A program made the translations under genes and the position numbers. Under the pieces are notes generated by a model. That model searched no databases. It was not told where the DNA came from and was given only the letters and a program-made list of their open reading frames with translations. A DNA stretch of 64,000 nt from NCBI RefSeq assembly GCF_014042015.1, contig NZ_CP059493.1, positions 2,170,001-2,234,000 on the forward strand, read 5' to 3'. This stretch comes from Actinotalea sp. JY-7876. GTDB taxonomy: Bacteria; Actinomycetota; Actinomycetes; Actinomycetales; Cellulomonadaceae. This document shows, piece by piece, positions 9,995-18,409 of this stretch; position 1 is the stretch's first letter, and each line of letters begins with the position of its first letter.

Positions 9995-11037
9995 CGGCGC
10001 CCGCTCCTGCCGTCGGCCCGGTGGTCGTGCGCGGGCGCACGGTCCGCGTCCCACGCCGCGTAGGCGTCGATGATCGAGCCGACGAGCCGGTGCCGGACGA
10101 CGTCCTCCGAGGTCAGCCGGCAGAACTCGACATCGTCGACGCCGCTGAGGATGTCCTCCACGACGCGCAGGCCGGACGTCGTCCCGCCCGGCAGGTCGAC
10201 CTGGGTGACGTCCCCGGTCACGACCATCTTGGCGCCGAACCCGAGGCGCGTGAGGAACATCTTCATCTGCTCGGTGGAGGTGTTCTGGGCCTCGTCGAGG
10301 ATGATGAACGCGTCGTTGAGCGTGCGGCCGCGCATGTAGGCGAGCGGCGCGACCTCGACCGTGCCGGCCTCCATGAGCCGCGGGATCGAGTCCGGGTCCA
10401 CCATGTCGTGGAGCGCGTCGTACAGGGGCCGCAGGTAGGGGTCGATCTTCTCGCTGAGCGAGCCGGGCAGGAAGCCGAGCCGCTCCCCGGCCTCGACCGC
10501 CGGGCGCGTCAGGACGATGCGGTTGACCTGCTTGGCCTGCAGGGCCTGGACGGCCTTGGCCATCGCGAGGTAGGTCTTCCCGGTGCCCGCCGGGCCGATC
10601 CCGAACGTGATGGTGTGGCGGTCGATCGCGTCGACGTAGGCCTTCTGACCGACCGTCTTGGGCCGGATGGTGCGGCCACGGTTGGACAGGACGTTCTGCG
10701 TGAGCACCTCGGCGGGCCGGGCGGCCGTCGCGGCCGTGAGCATGCGCACGGAGCGCGCGACGACGTCGCCGCTGAGCTCGGTCCCGCTCGCGGCCACCTC
10801 GAGCAGCTCGTCCAGCAGGCGCGAGACCAGGGCGACGTCACCCGGGGGGCCCTGGAGCGTGATCTGGTCGCCGCGCGCGTGGATCCGCACGCCCGGGAAC
10901 CCGGCCTCCACCGCACGCAGGACCTCGTCCCCCGTTCCCAGGAGGGCTACCGCCGGAAGGTGGGACGGCACGACGATGCGGTGCTCGACGTCGCCGCCGC
11001 CTGCGCCGTGCAGGCGTCGCGCAGATGTGTCTGACAT
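9991..11037 (-). CDS. phoH: PhoH-like ATPase/RNA helicase family protein
   Basis: 348 residues with an N-terminal KH-like region and a PhoH ATPase core: Walker A GPAGTGKT at 148-155, Walker [10 protein letters not shown] near 250, and [11 protein letters not shown]. PhoH proteins are induced by phosphate limitation in E. coli; in this conserved phoH-ybeY-era context a role in RNA metabolism is more likely. Start ATG 11037. It is the first gene of the operon. A -10 box TACGAT (11142-11137) about 100 nt upstream, and a small hairpin (GGGTGA/TCACCC) in the leader, mark the likely promoter. Confidence 0.95.
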   Translation of the reverse strand: MSDTSARRLHGAGGGDVEHRIVVPSHLPAVALLGTGDEVLRAVEAGFPGVRIHARGDQITLQGPPGDVALVSRLLDELLEVAASGTELSGDVVARSVRMLTAATAARPAEVLTQNVLSNRGRTIRPKTVGQKAYVDAIDRHTITFGIGPAGTGKTYLAMAKAVQALQAKQVNRIVLTRPAVEAGERLGFLPGSLSEKIDPYLRPLYDALHDMVDPDSIPRLMEAGTVEVAPLAYMRGRTLNDAFIILDEAQNTSTEQMKMFLTRLGFGAKMVVTGDVTQVDLPGGTTSGLRVVEDILSGVDDVEFCRLTSEDVVRHRLVGSIIDAYAAWDADRAPAHDHRADGRSGRR

Positions 11038-11174
11038 GGGTCGGCCGGGGGCCGCGTCTCCTCGGGAGGTCGTCGTGTCGCGTGGTCGTGCGACGTGGTC
11101 GGGCGAAGGCTGCGCGCCGGGTGACGGCGCTCACCCATCGTACCGGCGCACCCACCCGGACGGCGGCCGGACGA

Positions 11175-11549
11175 TCAGCCCGGGGACCACCCGAGCTGCG
11201 TCCCGCCGAGCACGTGGCCGTGCACGTGGTACACCGACTGGCCGGCGTGCGGGCCGGTGTTGAAGACGAGGCGGAACTGCCCGCCCGCCTCGGCCTCGGC
11301 CACCTCCTCGGCGAGGCGCACCACCGCCGCGAGCAGCTCCGGTGACGCCGCCGCGAGGCGCACGACGTCGGGGTGGTGCTCGCGCGGGACGACCAGCACG
11401 TGCACGGGGGCCTGCGGGTCCAGGTCGCGGAACGCCACGGCGTGCTCGTCGGAGGCGACGACGGTGGCCGGGACCTCCCCCGCGACGATGCGGCAGAACA
11501 GGCAGTCGTCGGCGCGACCGGGCGCCGGGGTGCTGGGTGAGCGCGACAT
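11175..11549 (-). CDS. HIT-family nucleotide hydrolase (HinT-like)
   Basis: 124 residues with CLFCRIVAGEVPATVV at the N-terminus (C-x2-C zinc pair) and the histidine triad HVHGHVL at 108-114, including the catalytic middle His. HinT-type proteins hydrolyse adenosine phosphoramidates and AMP-lysine. ATG 11549 follows a TAGCCT -10 box (11561-11556) by 6 nt, so the mRNA is probably leaderless. It is commonly found between rsmE and phoH in actinobacteria, as here. Confidence 0.95.
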   Translation of the reverse strand: MSRSPSTPAPGRADDCLFCRIVAGEVPATVVASDEHAVAFRDLDPQAPVHVLVVPREHHPDVVRLAAASPELLAAVVRLAEEVAEAEAGGQFRLVFNTGPHAGQSVYHVHGHVLGGTQLGWSPG

Positions 11550-11631
11550 GCCGACAGGCTAGCCGCGGCGCCTGGCGCGCGCTGGCGGCGGCGCCTGCCA
11601 CCATGGCACCCACCCGACGGACGGAGCCCAC

Positions 11632-12213
11632 GTGACCCGCTCGACCGCATCGCCCGCCGCGTCTGGAGTCGCGGTACGACGCACGACGGCGCTCCGGCGC
11701 ACCGCGCTGGCCCTCGCCGTGACCGGCCTGGTCACCGGCGCCGCGGCGGCCTGCCAGACCGGCACCGAGGAGCCCGCCACGAGCGGCTCACCGAGCGCGT
11801 CCCCGACCGCCTCGTCGTCGGCGACCCCCTCACCGAGCGCGTCCGCGACCACCTCTCCGGCGGCGACGAGCGCCCCCACCGAGGAGCCGGCGGCGGCACC
11901 CGCTGTCAACGGCCCGAACTCGATCACGGCACCGCTCGCCGGCCAGCAGGTCACCTCGCCCGTGACGGCGACCGGCGAGGGCACCGCGTACGAGGCGACG
12001 TTGAGCTACCGGGTCGTGGCCGCGGGCACCGAGGACGTCGTCGTCGAGGGCTGGACCGAGGCCGGGGCCAACGGCGAGATCGGGCCGTGGAGCATCGAGC
12101 TGGACCTCGACCCGGGCACGTGGACGCTCCAGGTCTGGGAGGCGTCGATGTCCGAGACCGAGGGCGCGGGCGCGTCCGACAACCGCGTCGAGGTGACGTT
12201 CACCGTCGGCTAG
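11632..12213 (+). CDS. Lipoprotein with Gmad2-type immunoglobulin-like domain
   Basis: 193 residues. A signal peptide (RRTALALAVTGLVTGAAAAC) ends in a lipobox-like Cys near residue 41, then a Ser/Thr/Ala/Pro linker (about 45-90) and a C-terminal beta-sandwich domain starting NSITAPLAGQQVTSPVTATG with Trp-rich strands (GPWSIELDLDPGTWTLQVWEA). This matches the Gmad2 domain of bacterial surface and spore-germination proteins. Start GTG 11632. It sits alone on the plus strand inside the otherwise minus-strand hrcA-dnaJ-rsmE-HIT-phoH series, so it looks like an insertion. Binding partner unknown. Confidence 0.85.
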   Translation: MTRSTASPAASGVAVRRTTALRRTALALAVTGLVTGAAAACQTGTEEPATSGSPSASPTASSSATPSPSASATTSPAATSAPTEEPAAAPAVNGPNSITAPLAGQQVTSPVTATGEGTAYEATLSYRVVAAGTEDVVVEGWTEAGANGEIGPWSIELDLDPGTWTLQVWEASMSETEGAGASDNRVEVTFTVG

Positions 12214-12238
12214 CGGACGGTGACCGCAGGCTCGCGGG

Positions 12239-13018
12239 TCAGCCCCACCGGCCCGTGCGTGCGGCGAGGAGGGCGAGGGCGACCGGCCCCGCCGTCGACG
12301 TCCGGAGCACGTGCGGCCCGAGCCGCACCGCGGTCGCGCCGGCGGCCTCGAGGCGCTCGACCTCCTCGGCCGAGATGCCGCCCTCCGGGCCGACGACGAC
12401 GAGCACCTCCGCCCCGGCGGCACCGCCCGGACCGCCGTCGGGCAGCGGCACCTCGGTGAGCGGGACGCTCGCCTCCTCGTGCAGGACGAGCGCGACGCCG
12501 CCCGCCGCGACGACGGCGGCGGCGCGTGCAGCGAGCCCCGCGGTGTCCACGGGCTCGGCGACGGCCGGCACGTGCGCCCGGCGGGACTGCTTGGTCGCCT
12601 CGCGCACCGTGGCGCGCCACTTCGCGCGGCTCTTCGCGGCGCGCTCGCCGCGCCACACCACGATCGAGCGGGCGGCCTGCCAGGGGACGACCTCGTCCAC
12701 GCCGACCTCGGTCGCCGCCTCGATCGCGAGCTCGTCGCGGTCGCCCTTGGCGAGCGCCTGCACCAGGACGAGGCGGGGCGAGGCCTGCGGCTCCACGACG
12801 ACGTCGACCACCGTGAGCGTGAGGCGACCCGGCTCGACCGCGGCGATCTCGCACCGCAGCCGCACGCCGGCGCCGTCGGCGACGTCGACACGCTCGCCCG
12901 CGCGGCGACGTTGCACGACCCCGGCGTGCCGCGCCTCGCCGCCCTGCAGGACGTACGCGCCGCCCGGTGCGGCACCGGACAGCTGCCCCGGCTCCGCGAG
13001 GAAGACCGGGGCGCTCAC
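12239..13018 (-). CDS. rsmE: 16S rRNA m3U1498 methyltransferase RsmE
   Basis: SPOUT-class methyltransferase that methylates U1498 of 16S rRNA (E. coli numbering) using SAM. The 259 residues include the N-terminal PUA-like part (GGEARHAGVVQRRRAGERV), the QALAKGDRDELAIEAATEVGV stretch, and the trefoil-knot SAM site VVGPEGGISAEEVERL followed by LGPHVLRTSTAGPVAL. Start GTG 13018. It lies 12 bp after dnaJ in the hrcA-dnaJ-rsmE operon. Confidence 0.97.
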   Translation of the reverse strand: MSAPVFLAEPGQLSGAAPGGAYVLQGGEARHAGVVQRRRAGERVDVADGAGVRLRCEIAAVEPGRLTLTVVDVVVEPQASPRLVLVQALAKGDRDELAIEAATEVGVDEVVPWQAARSIVVWRGERAAKSRAKWRATVREATKQSRRAHVPAVAEPVDTAGLAARAAAVVAAGGVALVLHEEASVPLTEVPLPDGGPGGAAGAEVLVVVGPEGGISAEEVERLEAAGATAVRLGPHVLRTSTAGPVALALLAARTGRWG

Positions 13019-13030
13019 CGGACGCTCACG

Positions 13031-14170
13031 TCAGCGGCCCGCGAGCTTGTCGCGCAGCTTGGAGAAGACGCCGGGGTGGGCGGGGGCGACGCGGGACGCC
13101 GGACGGGCCTCGCCGCGCAGCTCCGCCAGCCGGCGCAGGAGCTCGGCCTGCTCGTCGTCCAGCGTCGTGGGCACCTGCACGTCGACGTGGACGTTGAGGT
13201 CGCCGCGGCCTCCCACGTGCAGGTGGCCGATCCCCAGGCCCCGCTCGACGACGACGTCGCCCGGCTGCGTGCCCGGCCGGATGTCGATCTCGCGGGGGCC
13301 GTCGAGCGTCTCGAGCTCGACCACCGTCCCGAGCGCCGCGGCCGTCATCGGGATCTCGAGCGTGCAGTGCAGGTCGTCGCCGCGGCGCACGAACGTCTCG
13401 TGGTTGCGCTCGCGCACCTCGAGGTAGACGTCGCCGGGCGGGCCGCCCGCGGGGCCGACCTCGCCCTGACCCGTGAGCTTGATGCGGGTGCCGGTGTCCA
13501 CCCCGGCCGGCACGTCCACCGACAGGGTGCGGCGGCTGCGGACGCGCCCCTCGCCCGAGCACTCCGGGCACGGCTCGGGGATGACCGTGCCGAAGCCGTG
13601 GCAGGCCGCGCACGGGCTCGAGGTCATGACCTGGCCGAGGAAGGAGCGGGCGACCCGCTGCACGACGCCACGGCCACCGCAGACGTCGCAGGTGCGGGGC
13701 GAGGTGCCGGGGCGGCAGCACGAGCCCTGGCAGGTGCCGCACAGGACCGCGGTGTCGACGGGCACCTCGCGGTGGACGCCGAAGGCGGCCTCGGCGAGGT
13801 CGATGTCGAGGCGGACCAGCGCGTCCTGCCCGCGCCGGGCGCGCGGCACCGGACCGCGCTGCGCCGACGCGCCCTGGGCGGCACCGAAGAACGTCTCGAA
13901 GATGTCCTGGAAGCCGAAGCCGGCGCCGAAGTTCGCGCCGCCGCCGCCGCCGGGAGCGGTCGGGTCCACGCCGCGGTCGTACATCTGGCGCTTCTCGGGG
14001 TTGGAGAGCACCTCGTAGGCGCGCGAGACGTCCTTGAAGCGGTCCTCCGCACCCTCACCGGTCGCGACGTCCGGGTGCAGCTCACGCGCCAGCCGGCGGT
14101 ACGCCTTCTTGATCTCGTCCTGCGTCGCGTCGCGGCTGACGCCGAGGACCTCGTAGTAGTTGCTGCTCAC
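13031..14170 (-). CDS. dnaJ: Chaperone DnaJ (DnaJ2 type)
   Basis: Hsp40 co-chaperone that delivers unfolded clients to DnaK and stimulates its ATPase. 379 residues: J domain 1-70 with HPD at 32-34, a Gly/Phe-rich stretch (GGGGGANFGAGFGF), a zinc domain with four CxxC motifs (CGTC, CDVC, CAAC, CPEC), then the beta-sandwich client domain. The first zinc motif reads CGTCQGSC, with Cys in place of the last Gly. As the hrcA-linked copy it is the second actinobacterial DnaJ rather than the dnaK-grpE-dnaJ one. Start GTG 14170; regulated from the CIRCE site upstream of hrcA. Confidence 0.97.
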   Translation of the reverse strand: MSSNYYEVLGVSRDATQDEIKKAYRRLARELHPDVATGEGAEDRFKDVSRAYEVLSNPEKRQMYDRGVDPTAPGGGGGANFGAGFGFQDIFETFFGAAQGASAQRGPVPRARRGQDALVRLDIDLAEAAFGVHREVPVDTAVLCGTCQGSCCRPGTSPRTCDVCGGRGVVQRVARSFLGQVMTSSPCAACHGFGTVIPEPCPECSGEGRVRSRRTLSVDVPAGVDTGTRIKLTGQGEVGPAGGPPGDVYLEVRERNHETFVRRGDDLHCTLEIPMTAAALGTVVELETLDGPREIDIRPGTQPGDVVVERGLGIGHLHVGGRGDLNVHVDVQVPTTLDDEQAELLRRLAELRGEARPASRVAPAHPGVFSKLRDKLAGR

Positions 14171-14265
14171 GTGTCACTCTCTGGACCGGGGGGTCCGGTG
14201 TCGGGCGGCGGTCGGACGGGTCTGGGGCGGCCGCGGCCGGTCGGGCCGAGGCGGTGCGCCGGGGC

Positions 14266-15285
14266 TCAGGGGGCGAGGATCCGGGACAGGTACCGCGCGA
14301 CGGCCCGGACCGCGGCGATCGTGCCCGCGTAGTCCATGCGCGTGGGTCCCAGCGAGCCGATGCGCGCGACCGGATCGCCGTCCGCACCGTACCCCGCGGC
14401 GACGATGGAGGTCTCCGCCAGTCCGGCGTGCTGGTTCTCGCTGCCGATCCGCACCGACACGGGCGCGGCGTCCTCGGCCATGTCGGTGAGCAGGCGCAGC
14501 AGCACCACCTGCTCCTCCAGCGCCTCGAGCACGGGCCGGATGGTGTGCGGGAAGTCCGTGCCGCTGCGCGCGAGGTTCGCCGCGCCCGCCATGACGATGC
14601 GCTCCTCCGTCGCCTCGGCCAGGGTGTCCTCGACGACCTTGATCACGCGGAGCACGATCGGCCGGTCGGCGACGGCGAACGCCTGGGTCATGCGGTCGAG
14701 CGGCTCCGCGAGGTCCACGAGCCGGCGGCCCGCCACCGTGGCGTTGAGCCGCGCGCGCAGCTCGGTGACGACGCGCTCCGCGACCGGTTCGCCGAGGTCC
14801 AGCACGCGCTGCTCGACGCGCCCGTTGTCCGTGATGATCACGACGAGGAGCCGGTCGTGGCCCACCGGGACGAGCTCGAGGTGCCGCAGCGCCGAGCGCC
14901 GCAGCGAGGGGTACTGCACGACGGCGACCTGCTGGGTCAGCTGCGCGAGCAGGCGCACGGAGCGGTCCACGACGTCGTCGAGGTCCACCGCCTCCTCGAG
15001 CAGCGTCTGGATCGCGCGGCGCTCCGCGGCCGACAGCGGCTTGACGGTCGAGAGCCGGTCGACGAAGAGGCGGTAGCCCTTGTCCGTCGGCACCCGGCCC
15101 GCCGAGGTGTGGGGCTGCGCGATGTACCCGGCGTCCTCGAGGGCGGCCATGTCGTTGCGGATCGTGGCCGGCGACACGCCGAGGTTGTGCCGCTCGACGA
15201 GCACGCGGGAGCCGACCGGCTCCTGGGTCTCGACGTAGTCCTCGACGATGGCGCGCAGCACGTCGAGCCTGCGGTCCTCGCTCAT
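14266..15285 (-). CDS. hrcA: Heat-inducible transcription repressor HrcA
   Basis: Represses heat-shock genes by binding CIRCE. 339 residues: winged helix at the N-terminus ([37 protein letters not shown]) followed by a GAF-like dimer domain. ATG 15285 has a strong AGAGGAGGTG site just upstream. The gene heads hrcA-dnaJ-rsmE and carries a CIRCE element overlapping its promoter, so it represses itself. Confidence 0.98.
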   Translation of the reverse strand: MSEDRRLDVLRAIVEDYVETQEPVGSRVLVERHNLGVSPATIRNDMAALEDAGYIAQPHTSAGRVPTDKGYRLFVDRLSTVKPLSAAERRAIQTLLEEAVDLDDVVDRSVRLLAQLTQQVAVVQYPSLRRSALRHLELVPVGHDRLLVVIITDNGRVEQRVLDLGEPVAERVVTELRARLNATVAGRRLVDLAEPLDRMTQAFAVADRPIVLRVIKVVEDTLAEATEERIVMAGAANLARSGTDFPHTIRPVLEALEEQVVLLRLLTDMAEDAAPVSVRIGSENQHAGLAETSIVAAGYGADGDPVARIGSLGPTRMDYAGTIAAVRAVARYLSRILAP

Positions 15286-15335
15286 GACACCTCCTCTCCC
15301 ACAGCACGCCCGGCACGGCCGGGCGTCGTCGCATG

Positions 15336-15366
15336 TGGCACTCTCAGGGTCCGAGTGCCAATCCTA
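15336..15366 (-). promoter_or_regulatory. CIRCE operator and -10 box of hrcA-dnaJ
   Basis: Inverted repeat TTGGCACTC - 9 nt - GAGTGCCA (plus 15336-15361) matches the CIRCE consensus TTAGCACTC-N9-GAGTGCTAA with G/C changes in the arms. A -10 box TAGGAT (minus strand, 15366-15361) abuts it, so bound HrcA would cover the transcription start. Confidence 0.9.
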
Positions 15367-15413
15367 CCCGCGCGCGGCGCCCACCGTCGCGAGCCACGAG
15401 CCGACGGAGGACC

Positions 15414-16286
15414 ATGGACCGCTACGGACGCGACGTCCTCGCCGGACCGACCCCCGGCCAGGGGCCGACCAGCCCCCACCACCGGCGCAAGCCCTCGTCG
15501 CGGCCGCTCGCCGCCGACGTCGGGCTCGTGGTCGAGGAGGTCACGACCGGCTGGGTCGGCGCCGTCGTGCGCGTCGAGAAGTCCGGCGGGATGCACGTCG
15601 TCGTCCTGGAGGACCGCGCAGGTCGCACCCGCACCTTCCCGCTCGGCCCCGGCTTCTGGGTCGACGGCGAGCCGGTCGAGCTCACGCCCCCCGTCACCGC
15701 CCCCGCCCCGCAGCGCCCGACGCGCACGGCGTCCGGGTCCGTCGCCGTGCACGGCGCCCGCGCCCGCGTGGCGCGCGGCGGCCGCATCTGGGTCGAGGGC
15801 AAGCACGACGCGGAGCTCGTCGAGAAGGTGTGGGGCGACGACCTGCGCCTCGAGGGCGTCGTCGTCGAGCTCCTCGACGGCGTCGACGACCTCGCCGCCG
15901 CCGTGCGGGAGTTCGCGCCCGGGCCCGGGCGCCGCCTCGGCGTGCTCGTCGACCACCTCGTGGCCGGCAGCAAGGAGTCGCGCATCGCGGCGGACGCCAT
16001 GCGCGCCGCGGCTCCCGGCACGCTGCTCGTGCTCGGCCACCCGTACGTCGACGTCTGGCAGGCCGTCCGCCCCGGGCGCCTCGGGCTCGACGCCTGGCCC
16101 GTCATCGACCGTGGCACGGAGTGGAAGCGCGGCATCCTGCGCACGCTCGGCTGGCCGGCCGACGACCAGGCCGACGTCGCGCGTGGGTGGCAGCGCATCC
16201 TGCGCAGCGTCCGCGACTACCGGGACCTCGAGCCCAGCCTCCTCGGCCGCATGGAGGAGCTGATCGACTTCGTCACCGCACCCTGA
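15414..16286 (+). CDS. DUF3097 family protein
   Basis: 290 residues, matching the actinobacterial DUF3097 family next to hrcA or hemW. Conserved stretches include the N-terminal VVEEVTTGWVGAVV, IWVEGKHDAELVEKVWGDDLR near 125-145 (a TOPRIM-like ExxxD/EGKxDAxLxEK pattern), and VLVDHLVAGSKESRIA near 185. The TOPRIM resemblance hints at nucleic-acid handling, but no function is established. ATG 15414 has GGAGG 3 nt upstream; it is divergent from hrcA, sharing a 128-bp intergenic region with the CIRCE. Confidence 0.9.
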   Translation: MDRYGRDVLAGPTPGQGPTSPHHRRKPSSRPLAADVGLVVEEVTTGWVGAVVRVEKSGGMHVVVLEDRAGRTRTFPLGPGFWVDGEPVELTPPVTAPAPQRPTRTASGSVAVHGARARVARGGRIWVEGKHDAELVEKVWGDDLRLEGVVVELLDGVDDLAAAVREFAPGPGRRLGVLVDHLVAGSKESRIAADAMRAAAPGTLLVLGHPYVDVWQAVRPGRLGLDAWPVIDRGTEWKRGILRTLGWPADDQADVARGWQRILRSVRDYRDLEPSLLGRMEELIDFVTAP

Positions 16287-16416
16287 GGCGGCGCCTTCGC
16301 TAGTGTTCGGTGCACCGAGCCGGTGCACCGCCGCTCGGCCCCGGCGGCACCGCCGACCGGGACCACGAGGCCGGCAGCTGCGGTCAGCCCGACACGACGA
16401 AGCTGGTGAGAGCGAC

Positions 16417-17043
16417 ATGACGACGAATCCCTCCGACGAGCCCCAGTTCCCCGGTACGCCCGGTGCCGCGGGCACGCCCGGCGGCCCGCCCGCGGGCGCC
16501 ACGCCCCCGCCCGCCTACGGCACCCAGCCCGGCGGCTACCAGCAGCCCGGGTACCAGCAGCCCGGTGGCCCCCAGCAGGCGCCCGGCTACCAGCAGCCGG
16601 GCTACCAGCAGCAGCAGCAGCCGGGTGGCTACCAGCAGCAGCCCGGTGGGTACCAGCAGCCCGGCGGCTACGCGCCCTACCCGGGCACGGGCTACCCGCC
16701 GCCCGGGCAGGTCCCGCTGTCCGACGCCGAGCAGCGCCAGTGGGCGATGTTCGCCCACCTCGGCGGCATCATCCTCGGCTTCATCGCGCCCCTCGTCATC
16801 TGGCTGATGTACAAGGACCGGGGCCGCTTCGTGGAGGAGCAGTCCAAGGAGGCGCTCAACTTCCAGATCACGCTGACGATCGCCGCCGTCGCGTTCGCCG
16901 TCATCACCGCGATCACGTTCGGGATCGGCTCGATCCTGTACGTCGCGTTCATCGTCGCCCTGGTCTTCATGATCATGGCCGGCGTCGCCGCGAACAAGGG
17001 CGAGGCGTACCGCTACCCGGTGAACATCCGCTTCATCAAGTGA
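16417..17043 (+). CDS. DUF4870 domain membrane protein with Gln/Pro/Gly-rich N-terminus
   Basis: 208 residues. Residues 1-100 are a low-complexity tail of GGYQQPGYQQ repeats (with a run of five Gln). From about 103 (SDAEQRQWAMFAHLGGIILG) begins a DUF4870 (Tic20-like) domain with three or four hydrophobic segments and the KDRGRFVEEQSKEALNFQI motif typical of the family, ending near IRFIK. Function unknown. ATG 16417 has only a weak ribosome site. A perfect bidirectional terminator lies downstream, before convergent hemW. Confidence 0.92.
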   Translation: MTTNPSDEPQFPGTPGAAGTPGGPPAGATPPPAYGTQPGGYQQPGYQQPGGPQQAPGYQQPGYQQQQQPGGYQQQPGGYQQPGGYAPYPGTGYPPPGQVPLSDAEQRQWAMFAHLGGIILGFIAPLVIWLMYKDRGRFVEEQSKEALNFQITLTIAAVAFAVITAITFGIGSILYVAFIVALVFMIMAGVAANKGEAYRYPVNIRFIK

Positions 17044-17074
17044 TCGGCCGCTGAGCAGACGGTCGCCCGCTGAC

Positions 17075-17110
17075 CGACGGGGTCGGTGCCCACGGGCACC
17101 GACCCCGTCG
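17075..17110. terminator. Bidirectional terminator between DUF4870 gene and hemW
   Basis: Arms CGACGGGGTCGGTGCCC (17075-17091) and GGGCACCGACCCCGTCG (17094-17110) are perfect 17-bp complements with a 2-nt gap. It lies between the stops of two convergent genes. Confidence 0.85.
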
Positions 17111-17124
17111 TCGTCCCGGGACGC

Positions 17125-18390
17125 TCAGCCCGTGAGGTCGCGGACGACCGTGTCGGCCAGGAGCCGCCCCCGGCGCGTGAGGACCGCGCTGCCCGCGCCC
17201 GCGGCCCGCGCGTCGAGCAGCCCGTCGGCGACCAGGCCCGCCACCGCCGCTCGGCCCGCGGGGCCGACGTCGGCGAGCGGCAGGCCGCCGCGGAGCCGGA
17301 CGCCGAGCATGACGCGCTCGAGCCGGACCTCCTGCGGTGCGAGCTCCTCGCGGCCCGCCGCGGGCGTCAACCCCGCGCCGAGCCGGTCCGCATAGGCGCG
17401 CGGGTGCTTGACGTTCCACCAGCGCAGCGCCCGGCCGTCGCGGCCCTCGCCGAGGTGGGAGTGCGCGCCGGGTCCGAAGCCCCACCAGTCGTCGCCGCGC
17501 CAGTAGCCGACGTTGTGGCGGCACGCGGCGCCGGGCTCGCGGGCCCAGTTGCTGATCTCGTACCACCGCAGGCCGGCGGCGCCGAGCACGTCGTCGGCCA
17601 GCTCGTACTTCGCGGCCTGGTCGTCGAGGTCGGGCGCCGGGATGAGCCCGCGCCGCACCTGGACGGCCATCCGCGTGCCCTGCTCGACCGTGAGCGCGTA
17701 CGCGGACACGTGGTCGACGTCGCACGCGACCACGGCGTCCAGCGAGCGCCGCCAGTCGGCGAGGCTCTCCCCCGGCGTGCCGTAGATGAGGTCGAGCGAG
17801 ACGGCGAGGCCGGCCTCGCGCGCCCACGCGACGGCCTGCGGCACCCGGTCGGGGTCGTGCGTCCGCTCGAGGGTCGCGAGCACGTGCGGCACGGCCGACT
17901 GCATGCCGAACGAGACGCGCGTGAACCCGCCCGCGGCGAGCTCCGCGAGCGAGTCGGGGGTGACGGAGTCCGGGTTCGCCTCGGTCGTGACCTCGGCGCC
18001 GGCCGCGAGCCCCCAGGTGCCCCGCAGCCGGTCCACCATCGCCACCAGGTCGCCGGCCGGCAGCACGGTCGGCGTGCCCCCGCCGAGGAAGACGGTCGCC
18101 ACCTCGCGCGGCGTCCGCCCGACGGCGTCCAGGGTGCGGGCGGCGAGGTCGACCTCGCGCGCGACCGTCTCGGCGTAGCGCTCATGGCCCGCGCTGCGCC
18201 CACCGGCCTCCGCGAGCAGCTCCGCCGCCGTGTAGGTGTTGAAGTCGCAGTAGCCGCACCGCACGGTGCAGAACGGCACGTGGAGGTAGACGCCGAACCC
18301 GCGCGGGCCAGCGCCGGTCGAGGGCCGGAGCCAGTCGGGGAAGGTCCCGTCCGGCGGTGGTGCGGCCCCCTCGGGAAGCGCGGGGCTCAC
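17125..18390 (-). CDS. hemW: Heme chaperone HemW (radical SAM, CPDH-like)
   Basis: Radical SAM protein related to coproporphyrinogen dehydrogenase; HemW proteins bind heme and pass it to apoproteins. 421 residues: VYLHVPFCTVRCGYCDF with the C-x3-C-x2-C cluster site near residue 40, then FLGGGTPT, TEANPDS and SFGMQS motifs, and a C-terminal HemN-type domain. Start GTG 18390 is preferred because an ATG at 18435 would overlap lepA; the N-terminal 30 residues are poorly conserved either way. It follows lepA by 19 bp, the usual lepA-hemW pair. Confidence 0.95.
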   Translation of the reverse strand: MSPALPEGAAPPPDGTFPDWLRPSTGAGPRGFGVYLHVPFCTVRCGYCDFNTYTAAELLAEAGGRSAGHERYAETVAREVDLAARTLDAVGRTPREVATVFLGGGTPTVLPAGDLVAMVDRLRGTWGLAAGAEVTTEANPDSVTPDSLAELAAGGFTRVSFGMQSAVPHVLATLERTHDPDRVPQAVAWAREAGLAVSLDLIYGTPGESLADWRRSLDAVVACDVDHVSAYALTVEQGTRMAVQVRRGLIPAPDLDDQAAKYELADDVLGAAGLRWYEISNWAREPGAACRHNVGYWRGDDWWGFGPGAHSHLGEGRDGRALRWWNVKHPRAYADRLGAGLTPAAGREELAPQEVRLERVMLGVRLRGGLPLADVGPAGRAAVAGLVADGLLDARAAGAGSAVLTRRGRLLADTVVRDLTG

Positions 18391-18409
18391 GAGCCGACCC
18401 GCCGGGGGG